Shown: positions 45,130 through 55,773 of the stretch, in pieces | Numbering within the stretch: position 1 is the first letter of the stretch | Layout: each line of letters begins with the position of its first letter | Source: Bactericera cockerelli | Taxonomy: Eukaryota > Arthropoda > Insecta > Hemiptera > Triozidae | Length of the DNA: 64,000 nucleotides | Assembly: GCA_024516035.1 (NCBI GenBank) | Contig: CM044961.1 | Location: 742,020-806,019 of the forward strand | Direction: 5' to 3' | Notes under the pieces: model-generated | What the model was told of the DNA's origin: nothing | Seen by the model: the letters and a program-made list of their open reading frames with translations, nothing else | The model's database searches: none | Made by a program: the position numbers and the translations under genes

Positions 45130-45285
45130 AAGTACCGACCTCAGTAGCTTGAACGATAAGGCAGCGGACTTGTAACCTGGAGGTTGGTGGTTCAAGCCCG
45201 GTTTCAGCGTGGATTTAGTAAAGCGAGTTTGAGTAGTTGTGATATCACCAAAGTGATGAACACAAATATGATAACTTTTAATTGT
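45130..45285 (+). mobile_element. SINE family D, full length
   Basis: ACCTCAGTAGCTTGAACGAT, GGTGGTTCAAGCCCGGTTTC (T-arm like) and GTAAAGCGAGTTTGAGTAGT. Confidence 0.87.
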
Positions 45286-45344
45286 GAAATTTCCTGTAAC
45301 CAATGAAAAAAACAACTTGTAGAGATCAAATAACTCATGTTCAT

Positions 45345-45562
45345 TCAACGCGTCGAGTGTGCGTTGAATGAACCGGTTCTCGTAGAATGACCGAAGTTAA
45401 GCAACGTGCAGCGAGATGAAGACTTCGTGATGCTGGCATTCCGGCCCAACCCAGGCTGAGTGAGGTTAATGTATGTAGCAGGTTTGTGAGTTTCCTGCGA
45501 ATGGAGAGTAACACCTCCGTCGTGATATGACCATGCAGTTAAAAGCGACATTAAACCCAAAA
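45345..45562 (+). mobile_element. 5S rRNA-derived SINE
   Basis: AATGAACCGGTTCTCGTAGA, GACCGAAGTTAAGCAACGTG head; CAGGCTGAGTGAGGTTAATG body; poly(A)-like end. Lies about 60 bp after a family D SINE. Confidence 0.86.
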
Positions 45563-45734
45563 AAAATCTTGGGGGGAGGTTTTGTAATACCTCTGTGGAG
45601 CTAAGCCTAGATTTTGCGTATTTTATTAGATGGGGAAAACTAATGTTAACTCATGACTTAACATCTAAATTTTATCTACTCATTTCGTCCTCAGATCTGA
45701 TCATGTAGAAAAGATGAAGTTGTAAGTTATCATA

Positions 45735-45870
45735 TTTATGTTAATCACTTTCATAATATCATTACTACTCAAACTCGCATAACTAAATCCACGCTGAAAC
45801 CGGGACTTGAACCACCGACCTCCAAGTTACAAGTCCGCCACCTTATCTACCGAGTTACTGAGATCGGTTT
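45735..45870 (-). mobile_element. SINE family D
   Basis: AAATCCACGCTGAAACCGGG and CGCCACCTTATCTACCGAGT. Confidence 0.85.
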
Positions 45871-46159
45871 AGAATAACTAAAATGTGACTATATGAAGTC
45901 ACAACTTCATGTCCAGGTCTAGATATTTTACTGATTGGTATGCTGTGTACTTTGGCAATCAGAAAAAATGCTGACAGCATCTTTGTTTTATTGTTTATAA
46001 TAAATAAACCATTTGTTTCTCTCATGACAAATTCTTCTAACAACCGGAAATGGTCCAAATTGAAGGATGAGAACTGTATTCTCAGAGCTGAAGAAGAAGA
46101 TAACACACCACTCTCTAAGATAAGAAAAACCCCTAATCGTGTGAATGGGTTCCCAGGTG

Positions 46160-46990
46160 AGGTTTCCTTATGAGACTTGTGGGGACAGAAACAATTGTAT
46201 GACTCAGGACTCTCAGGAGTCAGGAGAGGAAGTGGACAATTATTACAGAAGTACAATGAAATGGTCCCGTGCCGTCAGTTGAGTGGTTCGTATTTATACA
46301 GGGTGTACATCAAGTTATAGAGCAAGCTGTAGCAAAGACATGAGAAGTGAGGATAGAGACAATTGCATGACTCAGGAGTCAGGAGAGGAAGTGGACAATT
46401 ATTACAGAAGTACGATGAAGTGGTCCCGTGCCGTCAGTTGAGTGGTTCGTATTTATACAAGGTGTGTATCAAGTTATAGATCAAGCAGTAGCAAAGACAT
46501 TAGAAATGAGGATACAGACAATTGCATGACTCAGGAGTCAGGAGAGGAAGTGGACAATTATTACAGAAGTACAATGAAATTGTCCCGTGCCGGCAGGTGA
46601 GTGGTTCGTATTTATACAGGGTGTCCATCAAGTTATAGATCAAGCAGTAGCAAAGACATGAGAAATGAGGATAGAGACAATTGCATGACTCAGGAGGAGT
46701 CAGGAGAGGAAGTGAACAATTATTACAGAAGTACGATGAAATGGTCCCGTGCCGGCAACTGAGTGGTCATCATTTATACAGGGTGTACATCAATTTATAG
46801 CAAGCAGTAAAAACAGACACCATAAATGATGGAGACATCAGATTGGAGTCACGCTTTAGGAGAGGAAGTGGACAATTACGGAAGTACGATGAAATGGTCC
46901 CGTGCCGTCACTTGAGTGGTTCATATTTATAAAAAGTTCCGTGTCGGCAGTTGAGTGGTCATGTCCAGTATACAGGGTCTCACTTTGGTA
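46160..46990. repeat. 159-bp tandem repeat, about 5 copies
   Basis: CAGGAGAGGAAGTGGACAAT starts at about 46221, 46380, 46540, 46701 and 46859. Each unit includes GGTCCCGTGCCG and ATACAGGGTGTACATCAAGT, i.e. a CAGGGTGT motif like the MITE termini here. Confidence 0.92.
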
Positions 46991-47149
46991 CTGTTGACTG
47001 GATGTAAGCTTGTATTTGTAGGCACAAAGAATGGACCTCTGTTCAATGGAGGACAATTTTACTGACGCTTGTGCTCGTTAGGACTAAATAAACGTCCAGA
47101 CCCAATGTCTAATATGTCTAGGCTCCTGTATATCCCAATAGTCAATACC

Positions 47150-47380
47150 GTGCACTGGTAGTCAAGTGATTAACCCGATGGTCTGGTAATCCAGGTAGTT
47201 CAGGGATCCGTTGGTTCGAATCCCACCCAGTGCACGAATTTTTCCTCATTTATTTGAGTTTATGACCACATAATAATAAGACTCTGTCTGACGGTTAGGT
47301 GGTAGACAATGCTTTGAGCATTACGCTCGCCTGGTGGTTAACTTCCACTAAAAAATGTTAATATTATTAATAATAATAGT
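47150..47380 (+). mobile_element. SINE family A, full length
   Basis: Head GTGCACTGGTAGTCAAGTGA and 3' acceptor-like CCCACCCAGTGCAC can pair as in a tRNA acceptor stem. The tail runs into an ATTATTAATA repeat. Confidence 0.88.
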
Positions 47381-47804
47381 AGGAAGCGATTCCCCACTTG
47401 GCACGTTATCAATAACGGTAAGTCGTACTCTTGCTGAACAACAGAAAAGAAGCTATGGTTCTTCGCGAATGACGCAATATAAAAAAGTCGAACAATTAGT
47501 CAGAAGTTCTGCCCCTCTGTGTCGGATAATAGCAGTCATTGTGTTCCTAGAAGCGATCGATTTCTGAATTGGCTTAAATATTCTTGTAATTAAATCGCGC
47601 GAGCAGTTAACTATGATTAACCCTTCGATGCTTGTCGAGAGTACGGGACGCCGTGCTGAGGTAAACAATGCCGACTCTTGGTCTAATTTAGTAAAGCGAG
47701 TTTGATTAGAATATTTTATTCATGCAACAATGACTGCTATTATCCGACACTAATATTTAGTGGTATATAAATAAGTGAAAGAATAAGAAATATACTGCAA
47801 AGCA

Positions 47805-47955
47805 AAGATTTTTGGAGTGAGGTACAAAAACTGAGAATGAAATGAGCAGGACACCTTGCAAGATTACCTGAAGAAAGATGGTGCAAAAAACTAACCAATT
47901 GGTCCCCATCTATAGGAAAAAGAAACAGAGGCGGGGAAAAAATGGAAAAATATAT
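47805..47955 (+). pseudogene. Degenerate LINE ORF2 C-terminal fragment
   Basis: Translates to KDFWSEVQKLRMK, stop, AGHLARLPEERW and SPSIGKRNRGG, the WAGHLAR/GKRxRG pattern of RTE/Jockey-type ORF2 C-termini, with the Trp codon of WAGH mutated to TGA. A further tail-like piece (FRIAEDKVRIAMIIANIRHG, stop, GAA repeats) lies at 48668-48770. Host function unlikely. Confidence 0.6.
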
Positions 47956-47969
47956 TCACTTATTCTAAC

Positions 47970-48152
47970 ATGAAGACAAGGCAGTTTTTCAGGAGAGTTG
48001 GCGACGTTTTAGCCCGAGTGACAGGAGACATGAGAGCGGGAATTTTTTTCACACAAAGATTGTCTCTAGCAATCCAGAGAGGTAACGTAGCAAGTGTTCT
48101 CTCTGGATTGCCAAAGTCAAAACTTTGTGTGGCTTTACTTGATAAAATGTGA
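47970..48152 (+). CDS. Unrecognised 60-aa ORF
   Basis: Encodes a basic peptide with RQFFRRVGDVLARVTGDMRA and TQRLSLAIQRGNVASVLSGL, better ordered than random frames nearby and containing a pattern I associate only loosely with arthropod transposon proteins. It starts 15 bp after the degenerate LINE fragment at 47805-47955. I cannot assign a function; probably a transposon relic. Confidence 0.3.
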   Translation: MKTRQFFRRVGDVLARVTGDMRAGIFFTQRLSLAIQRGNVASVLSGLPKSKLCVALLDKM

Positions 48153-48779
48153 ACAAAATAAAATATATATTATGTGGTCATATTATACGCCTTATTCTAC
48201 CTAACTAAAGGGCGAGTTATTGCCATTGGCAATGTCTTCCACCCAACCCTTATTACTTTCCTTACCAAATAAAAAAGAAAAGTATTGGACACGTTTTATT
48301 TAAAAAAAAACAAGTTTTATTTTTATTCATGCAACCGTCGGCATTCAAGGGTTAATAAACTAGAAGTAATTGAATTAAAAATTAAAATAATCGCATCGTC
48401 CTAGTTCTCTCTCTGATTATTATACGGAAATAATTCAGCTAATTATTATTTATTCTCTAGAAAATAAAAAGCTCCGCTCAGTTCTCACTATTCAACTTTA
48501 CAGTGAATGTGAGCTCTGGATTGACCTGATTTCGATACAAGTGACGTATGACAGAGCGGAACGAATAGCTCAGTGGTAAAGCACTCGCTTGCCATGAAGA
48601 ATGTCTCGGGTTCGAAACCCCGCGCCGACAAAACATTTGTATTTTATTTTTTTGTTGCTCTTTAACGACTTAGTCTTTAACAGAACTCTTCCGTATTGCT
48701 GAAGACAAAGTGAGAATTGCTATGATAATCGCCAACATTCGTCACGGATAGGCACCCTAAGAAGAAGAACGACTTAGTC

Positions 48780-49018
48780 GTCATCCGTGCCATATTTGTA
48801 TTCTAAATTTGGTTACAGTTGTTTGTAAGGGATATCTTCCGGTGCACTCGTGTTGACCCAGCACCTAAATGGGAAGTATTGTGTCACTTCTCGCCCATCA
48901 GAGGGGAGGCATACTACGGGATGGGCAGGCAACAACACAGACCACAAGCGTCTACCGTACCTCCTGTTTCATGGCTACGAAAAAAAAAAAAAAGATGTAT
49001 ATCACTCATCTTTAAATA
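48780..49018 (+). mobile_element. SINE family B body and tail
   Basis: GGATATCTTCCGGTGCACTC, CATCAGAGGGGAGGCATACT; ends with poly(A) and TATCACTCATCTTT. A separate family B head lies at 48557-48650 (CTCAGTGGTAAAGCACTCGC). Confidence 0.85.
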
Positions 49019-49026
49019 ATAATAAA

Positions 49027-49938
49027 AAAATCCCACATTACAAAAAAACACTGCCAATTGTGGACACAATACTTCCTTGTGATTGAGTAGTCACCGTGGC
49101 AGAGTGAGTTAGCGCGCTAGGCATTGCACACACGGTGACCTGGGTTCGATCCCCAGCGGGGCAGGAATTTTTCTGCTCTGTACTTGGATGTTCGGGGTCC
49201 ACTCATACCTCGTGAGGAAAAATGAGTAGTTACTTGTATGAGTAACGACCAGTGGCGGCATTACCAGAGTAAAAAGAAATTAATATAATAGAATAATTCG
49301 AAATGTGAAAGAGGCTCTTAGTAATGCTACCCAAGAAAATTGTGAAGAGGCCTTGTGCTTCACCACAAATAAAATAATACAAAAAAAATAATACAAAAAT
49401 ACTTCCTTGTGATTGATTCACATTGTATACCTACACGTGGCAATTTTGAGATTTTCTACTAAAGCACTTGTATCTCTAAAACCGCTTAACCGATTTTCTT
49501 CAAATTTGTTTTATATGGTAGAATACTATTTTTCCTTCATTCTAAATTCTACAAAAATTCTGTATCGGCAAGTGGTAGACCTTGTTTTTTGACTTTTTTG
49601 TCCAAAATTTCGGATTTTCTTTAATATCAGAGTTGAATTATAATTAATTTAAAAATAAATATAAATAGCCAATGAATTTAAAATGGGACCATTTACAGAA
49701 CGTCTTCTATATGTGTGCAAAATTTCTTCAAAATCCGTTGAGTAGTTTCTGAGATTTGCGCGTTACAAGGAATATTTTTAACAGACCGACGGATCGACGG
49801 ACCGACAGACGGACACAAAACCAAAGTTGCTCAGGAGGTTATGAAACGTCCAGAAATATGAAATCGGAGCAAAAAAATATTTTTTTTTACAAAAACGAAC
49901 ACAATACTTCCGATTTCTTAGAAATTTCTCGGAAGTAA
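49027..49938 (-). mobile_element. Same about 750-bp repeat (copy 3), split by a SINE
   Basis: Reverse-oriented copy: ends with CACTGCCAATTGTGGACACA at 49049-49068, then a SINE (49087-49397), then the rest through the ACGGACCGACAGACGG tract to the palindromic start near 49938. It stops about 100 bp short of fascin exon 3, inside intron 3. Confidence 0.85.
49087..49397 (+). mobile_element. tRNA-type SINE (family E) with 19-bp target duplication
   Basis: Flanked by AATACTTCCTTGTGATTGA at 49068-49086 and 49398-49416. The head resembles a tRNA (GTGGCAGAGTGAGTTAGCGC, GGTTCGATCCCCAGCGGGGC), the body has GTACTTGGATGTTCGGGGTC, and the tail GAAGAGGCCTTGTGCTTCAC ends in AATAATAC repeats. Long TSD implies LINE-type retrotransposition. 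Full-length reference copy for this family in the window. Confidence 0.93.
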
Positions 49939-50039
49939 AAAATCCACATTGAAAAAAATCCCACACAACAAAATCCCACAATATCAAAAAAAAATCCCAC
50001 ACCACCATCACCGACCGAGCAAAAAAAAGTCCCACTCAC

Positions 50040-50277
50040 CCGCGTGATACTCGAGCGAGAACATGCACCCGGGTGTGCACGTGTCCGCCAGCTTTCCCTC
50101 GCGCGACAGATACTTGTTGTTGCACGTGTGAATGGCGTACTTGCCGCCATCGTCGTGGCGGAACTCGAGCGTGAACAGCGTGTCCTCCCCCCAGGGGATG
50201 TTGGCGTCCACGTGAATCTCGTCCAGATTCTCCGACAGATGGGCGAACCGCTTGCGGCCCACGGACCGTAGGTTCAC
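50040..50277 (-). CDS. sn: Fascin coding exon 3
   Basis: Residues 159-237 plus the first base of a split Gly codon. It starts VNLRSVGRKRFAHLS and includes DEIHVDANIPWGEDTLFTLEF, HTCNNKYL and MFSLEYHA, the boundary between trefoil 1 and 2 and the first half of trefoil 2. The acceptor is CTGCCCTCACAG|GTG and the donor GCGG|GTGAGT. The exon is 238 nt and ends in phase 1, matching the phase of exon 4. Immediately downstream in the intron (plus coordinates 49027-49938) sits a minus-oriented repeat element that itself contains a SINE. Confidence 0.95.
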
Positions 50278-50443
50278 CTGTGAGGGCAGAGAGGGATTAT
50301 AATAATAATAATCCGCAGAACGGACGTATAATTACGGGTCAAGCCCTTAGATAGTTACAATTAATAGACAATTATAAACAGTAAAATAAAAGCTTACAAG
50401 TTACAAGTATTATAGAAAGGTGTTAACCACTATCGTGTTAACG

Positions 50444-50668
50444 GTGCACTGGTAGTCAAGTGGGTAACGCGCTAGTCTGGTAATCCATCAGGTAGCGTAG
50501 GGATCCGTTGGTTCGAATCCCACCCAGTGCGCGAATTTTTCCTCATTAATTTGAGTTTGTGACCACATAATAATAAGACTCTGAGGGTTTAGGTGGTAGA
50601 AAATGCTTTGAGCATTAACCTCGCCTGGTGGTTACCTTCCACTAAAGAATATTATTATTATTATTATC
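50444..50668 (+). mobile_element. SINE family A, full length
   Basis: GTGCACTGGTAGTCAAGTGG to CTTCCACTAAAGAATATTATT. In fascin intron 2; directly joined to a family D SINE. Confidence 0.88.
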
Positions 50669-50669
50669 G

Positions 50670-50792
50670 TGATGTCACAACTAGTCGAACTAGCTTTGCT
50701 AAATTTTTGGACAACCCGGGACTTGAAATACCGGCCTCCAAGTTACAAGTCTGCCGCCTAGCGCCTTATCAATCAAGCTACTGAGGTCGGTG
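50670..50792 (-). mobile_element. SINE family D
   Basis: GATGTCACAACTAGTCGAAC, ACCCGGGACTTGAAATACCG and TCAATCAAGCTACTGAGGTC; in fascin intron 2. Confidence 0.84.
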
Positions 50793-50847
50793 TCTAGTAT
50801 CTGGTGGTTTTTCTTCTAAGATCTGGGAGTGAAATATTGCCGAGTGC

Positions 50848-51265
50848 AGATGTAGTTGTGAGGCGCTAGTGTCAAAATATTGCCGCTAGACGCTAAATAT
50901 TGCCGAGTTAGTTGCTAGTCTGTCCCGGTAGCTCAGTGGTAAAGGCGGCACTCTATGAATCCAGAGATTCCAGAGGTCACGGGTTCGAAACCCATCCGGG
51001 ACATGACATGTTATCCTCCCATTTGGGATTTTTACCACATAATAATATGTCTTGGGCTTACTGCTGGAATAATGGGACTTTATAAAAGTCCTAATCGGGC
51101 AGTATAAATAAGGCGATTTTATTATTAGTGTCAAAATACTGCCGCCAGGCGCTAAATAATGCTGAGGGAGGCGCTAGTGTCTAAATATTGTCGCTAGGCG
51201 CTAAATATTGCAGAGTAAGGCGCCAGTGTCTAAATATTGCCGCCAGGCGCTAAATATTGCCGAGT
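50848..51265. repeat. About 46-bp GGCGCTA minisatellite split by a SINE
   Basis: GCGCTAGTGTCTAAATATTG and CGCTAGGCGCTAAATATTGC units at 50848-50917 and 51128-51265; the family G SINE sits between. Confidence 0.85.
50918..51128 (+). mobile_element. tRNA-type SINE (family G), full length
   Basis: Head GTCCCGGTAGCTCAGTGGTA, GGTCACGGGTTCGAAACCCA and CCGGGACA give a paired acceptor stem. Tail GGCTTACTGCTGGAATAATG and TCGGGCAGTATAAATAAGGC. Inserted in a GGCGCTAAATATTGCCG minisatellite. Confidence 0.88.
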
Positions 51266-51282
51266 GTAGATGTAAAATTTCA

Positions 51283-51366
51283 TGCATTGGGAGGGATTCA
51301 AACCAACAGATCCCTACGCCACCTGGATTACCAGACTAGCGCCTTAACCACTCAACCACCCATGCA
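51283..51366 (-). mobile_element. SINE family A head fragment
   Basis: CTACGCCACCTGGATTACCA and ACCACCCATGCAC. Confidence 0.75.
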
Positions 51367-51404
51367 CGCTACTGTCTTGTGGCTGAATAAATCATTTCTT
51401 TTCC

Positions 51405-51622
51405 ATCAGTATTATTATCTGACCTGGTTGCAAGGTTTACAGTGAAACCCTTACAATTTAAAACTGCGACCTAATCAGATCTATTAATAATGACCAGTTG
51501 ATTCAATTTAGTTTTAACGTCCTGAATTTTCTTCGAAAAGTCTGCCCCAACCAGGGATCGAACTTGGGATCTCTGGACTACGGGCAGCAGTCTCAACCAT
51601 CACGCCAGAGGCTGGCACCAGT
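51405..51622 (-). mobile_element. SINE family F with precise loss of the shared body
   Basis: Reverse copy keeping head (GGGATCGAACTTGGGATCTC) and distal tail (CTGACCTGGTTGCAAGG) but lacking the GCTGGGTGAGG domain; the junction is at AAAATTCAGGACGTTAAAAC. Confidence 0.82.
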
Positions 51623-52267
51623 GTCTTTGGAAACAATTGAACCATTAACACCCACATCAATGCTCTGACATTTATTTTTCTTCTTCTTTTATAGAACAGT
51701 TCAATGGTCATTCAACATTTGCCGAGCATTCAACATTTGCCTAGTATTGATGACTCAAATCTAGTACAACATAAAATCTAGCATTTACATGATTCAGATC
51801 TAGTACAGAAGACCAGCTCCATTTCTGGTACAGGCTCAGAGACAATGCTGACATTTCGATAAACATGATGTCCCCAGGCAGTAAGGACGCAAGTCAGAGA
51901 GGGCACAAGTCAAAAGTTCTGGTACAGTGTGAGTGCAAAGTTAGGGAACAATTAATTGGAGTAAAAATTTGACTTGTTACCTAGGAAGTGGGGACCTAAG
52001 TTGGAGAGGGCACAAGTCAAAAGTTCTGATATTGGGACCCATGCAGTAGGGACCTAATTCAAAGAGAGTACAAGTCAAAAGAAAGGGAGATTTGTGGATT
52101 TTGAGAAAAGTGCTTTCTCTAATAAAAATTAGGACTACGAGGAGAATACAAAAGTCGTAAAGGGCATCCGTCACAAGTCGTGGTTTCATCCCTGTGCTTA
52201 TGAAGTGCCTATGAAATTGAAAAAAAAATCTAATTTTTAATTTTCCTCTTTTTGTAAGTACCATGTA

Positions 52268-52332
52268 CCACTTTCAGTGGAAGGTAACCACCAGGTGAGG
52301 TTAATGCTCAAGGCATTTTCATTCCTCCCTCC
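52268..52332 (-). mobile_element. SINE family A tail fragment
   Basis: GTGGAAGGTAACCACCAGGT and GTTAATGCTCAAGGCATTTTC; in fascin intron 2. Confidence 0.7.
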
Positions 52333-52339
52333 AGTTGAG

Positions 52340-53320
52340 GTCAACCTGGCTACAACAACAACAATATTTTTTTGTAATTCTAGTTATAAGTGTTAAATAT
52401 TATTGTGAATTTTTTTGTATTTTATTGTAAAAATGGGCATAACTCGTGAACTTGTAAAAAAAAATATCGACAACAATTAACAACAACAACAATGATAATA
52501 ATAAATGTATCAGGTACGTGATAGTAAAGGAACTTACACCCAAGAGGCTGTGACGTAAAAAAAACCGCAACCCATAGCACAATTCCCTACATACCAGAAC
52601 ATATTATAGCAATGAATTGCATGCATTCCATTGGATATAGGGGGTCAACATTATTCAATAATATCTACACGGTGTTTCTCACCTACAGCAACAGACTTAT
52701 CTTTTGAGGGTGGTTAACCCTGTTATTGTTATCATTTATTACTTCCTATAAATTTCTTGAGAAAGTTAATATCTTCTGAATTGATGTAATTTGTTGTGTA
52801 TTAGCAATCTACCAAAGGTAGACAGCCGCTATTGTATATATTAACTATTTGTTTCTCTCTAGAAATCGGAAGTATTGTGTTCGTTTTTGTAAAAAAATAA
52901 ATATTTTTTACTTTCCTTATCCTATCTATAATAAGGAAAGAATTGTATTCGAATCATAGCCTCAGGATACCAAAAAACTTATTTTCGGCCATTGGTCCGT
53001 GCGTCCGTGTGTATGTGAACACGATATTTCGAGAACGGTAAGAGCTAGAGATTTCAAAAGTTTATTAAGGAAGGGGTTGAATTCTCAACATTGTCTGTGG
53101 TTAAAATTAACCGCGTCTTAATAATAGGTGGTGTGTGTGTGTGTGTTTGACGGGGCGAGTAGGTATACATATAAGAGGATTAATGGATTATAATTAATCT
53201 AAGAAGTTACCCAACTAATATAGAGTCCTGACGCTTTGTGTCAATCTATTTCTGGATCACGAATGCGATGTTAAGTCAGGGGTTACTTTTTAAAGGATAC
53301 GACATGGAATGTTGAATATA
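52340..53320. other. Fascin intron 2 sequence, no gene seen
   Basis: AT-rich. 52860-52900 matches the start of the roughly 750-bp repeat (AAATCGGAAGTATTGTGTTC). ATTAGCAATCTACCAAAGGT at 52801 recurs inverted at 18018-18042. Confidence 0.6.
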
Positions 53321-53600
53321 CAGGGTTCACCAAAAAATATTACCACTCGAAACATCTACAGAACGGATTACTTTTTTTTAATGCTAAAACACGTGTACCA
53401 TTATATCGAGGGGGAAACCTTTTCTACTGGGTTTTGATTTTTTATCATTACCAGGGCGCGGTCCCAGGAAGGTCAACTTTGGAATCCTAAATGGAACCTC
53501 CCTATTTGTAATACATTTCTGAAAAGTGGTTGATATTAAAACTTTTTTAAGACACGTTTTAGATTTTTAACCAAAACAGGGAGGTATCGTACACGACTAT
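53321..53600. mobile_element. One-ended relative of the CAGGGTTC MITE
   Basis: Begins CAGGGTTCACC preceded by TA and shares CACTCGAAA..CAGAACGGAT with the 34078-34241 element. No matching right end seen; 53600 is an approximate limit. In fascin intron 2, near exon 2. Confidence 0.5.
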
Positions 53601-53771
53601 CCTTATCACCGCCACTGGTGACTCAAGGGTAATAATTAGCTAATAATAAATGTCATGTTCGAAATCAGCACCTCAAAAACATCGAATTTGATATGTCACA
53701 ACCCCCATCTACGACGCATAATAAAAAAGATAGTCCACGCGAGAGCCAAAAAACCCCACCCACCCACTCAC

Positions 53772-54062
53772 CTGGGGTCTCGCCGCGAGGTGCGCCACCC
53801 AGTACTCGGGCGGCGCCGTCGGACTCTTGGCGGTGCAGACCAGCTTGTCCGCCGAGGCGCCCAGGAAGTAGCCGCGGGTCACGTTTCTCAGCGCCCACTT
53901 CCCCTCGTCCGACACGTGAATCTGGAACACGGCGCCGGGTTCACGCTCGTCAGACTCGCACGTGACGTTCCCGAAGCTGTCCACCGAGAGGTACTTGCCC
54001 AGGTGGGAGCGCAGGTAGACGGACAGGGTGTCCGCCGAGCTCACCGGTTCGAGAACCCACAC
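53772..54062 (-). CDS. sn: Fascin coding exon 2
   Basis: Residues 62-158 of fascin. It opens with VWVLEP directly continuing SLKKKQ of exon 1, then YLRSHLGKYLSVD, GNVTCESDE, GYFLGASADKLVCTAK and HLAARPQ, covering most of beta-trefoil 1. The 3' splice site reads TTTTCCTCTCCAG|GTG and the 5' splice site CAG|GTGAGT. The exon is 291 nt, phase 0 at both ends. It is GC-rich, in contrast to the flanking introns. Several longish frames on the opposite strand here are shadows of this exon. Identity is clear from collinearity with insect and vertebrate fascins as I know them. Confidence 0.96.
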
Positions 54063-54837
54063 CTGGAGAGGAAAATCCAACAGTTGTAATTTTTGTAATT
54101 TGTAAATATTTGGCATCTTTATTTAATAATACATAGACAGCATACAATTAGACACATAGAAATATAGACAGTATGGGTTCCAAGTTCTAACTTATGGTAA
54201 ATAGAATACAATAAAAGATTGAACAAGTATGAAGATTAGGACCTATTTATTATTATGTGCCTATAATGAAGCCAATAATGGAATTGCCTTTTACTCACAC
54301 TAAGAGATTAGAATCTCTTGTTTTGTGAGTAAGGGTTGTGTTATCAGTCTAGAAAGGTGTAAAAGGATAATTACAATTGAAAAAATAAAAGTAATAATAA
54401 AAACTAACAATTTAATATAAAGTAAACCATTTCATTGAGATTTACTAAATATGATTGAACTCAAATTCTCATAAGCATAATATTGTTCTATATTTTTTTT
54501 CTTATTACTTATTTTCGATGTACCTATGTGATTTTGTCTTGAAATCACATCATATTTCAGAGAAAAAAAAATAATAATAATAATCTTGAAATTAAATAGA
54601 TATTGATAAAGATCGTTCTTTATGTATTTTCTGAGAGATATAATTGATCACTTTACATTCGATTTAGCGTTTTAAAGAAAAAAGGAAATGTTATTAAAAT
54701 TATTAGTCTGGAAAGTCATTTTTGCATAACCAATCCTTGAGCTTTAACTTAAATAGTTTGACTTTTTTTTCTCTTCTGATTTCTTGAGGACAGTAATAAT
54801 ACTCTTTCACCCAGCTCAAGCTCTATAAGCTTATGGA

Positions 54838-55018
54838 GATAAAACCCTCGTCCTAATCCAGGACGTTAAATCATATAGAATCGTTGGCGTTAAGAAGGGC
54901 ATCCAGCCGTAAAAAATGTGCCAAAACCAATCAACCTCAACCATGAGGTTGAACAACGTCGACCCTGCTTGAGCGGGATAAGACAGAGTAAAAGAAGAAG
55001 AAGAAGAAGCTCTAAGCT
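54838..55018 (+). mobile_element. SINE-like repeat ending in (GAA)n
   Basis: GGCGTTAAGAAGGGCATCCA and GTGCCAAAACCAATCAACCT, a 3' domain I know from SINE/RTE-type tails in many animals, followed by TTGAGCGGGATAAGACAGAG and (GAA)5. In fascin intron 1. Confidence 0.65.
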
Positions 55019-55489
55019 TATTGAGTGTGCATAACTGATCTTTAATTAATTTTATACAACACACATAATAAATGTAAATTACTCAGTCCATAATATTGTA
55101 AAACTATACTTATTTTAAATACCTTTCTCATTATTATCTTATTCATCCTTAAAAATTGTACTCTGTAATTATAACTACTTATTGTGTGACCTGTTAAAAT
55201 GTTTATTATAAAATGAAGTTGAAATTAAAAAAAAAAATAACAATAGTGCCTGTTGTCATCTCCTGCTTGGGTGTAATACCAAAGAAAGTGCACAAAAGCC
55301 TAGAAAAGCTCGGACTAAATAGAAACACCTAAAATTTACTTCAGAGAGCTGTGTGCTCAATACCACAAGAATAGTTCGGAGATTCTTGAGTAATCAATAA
55401 GCGAAAGTGTTTGGCAACTGCCCGCACCTAGCATAAAACACCAGGAGAAACACCTGAGACCCTAAGGAAATAATAATAATAACCATATT

Positions 55490-55582
55490 TACTGTGTCAC
55501 TTTTCGTCCATCAGAGGGGAGGCACACTATGGGATGGACAAGCTACAACACAGACCACAAACGTTTACAGTAGCTCCTATTT
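55490..55582 (+). mobile_element. SINE family B tail
   Basis: CTGTGTCACTTTTCGTCCAT and AGAGGGGAGGCACACTATGG; in fascin intron 1. Confidence 0.75.
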
Positions 55583-55773
55583 CATAGCTACGAAACAAAA
55601 CACATGGATTGAATCCGTTAATTTGAAGAAAAAAATGGAGACTATTATTTAAAAAGGAGAACTGGAAAAATGAAAAAAAAAAAAATGGAAATTGAAACTC
55701 GACAAAAAAAATGCCTCGGGTAAGAATCGAACCCACGACGCGCGCGGCGCGACGGTCACCGGCGGGGACTCAC

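Noticed and set aside
50444..50530. Functional tRNA gene
   Set aside because: The anticodon arm is degenerate, many copies share the same downstream non-tRNA tail, and the sequence continues into a SINE body.
53655..54089. Plus-strand 144-codon frame
   Set aside because: Shadow of fascin exon 2 on the other strand; GC-rich exon DNA leaves antisense frames open.
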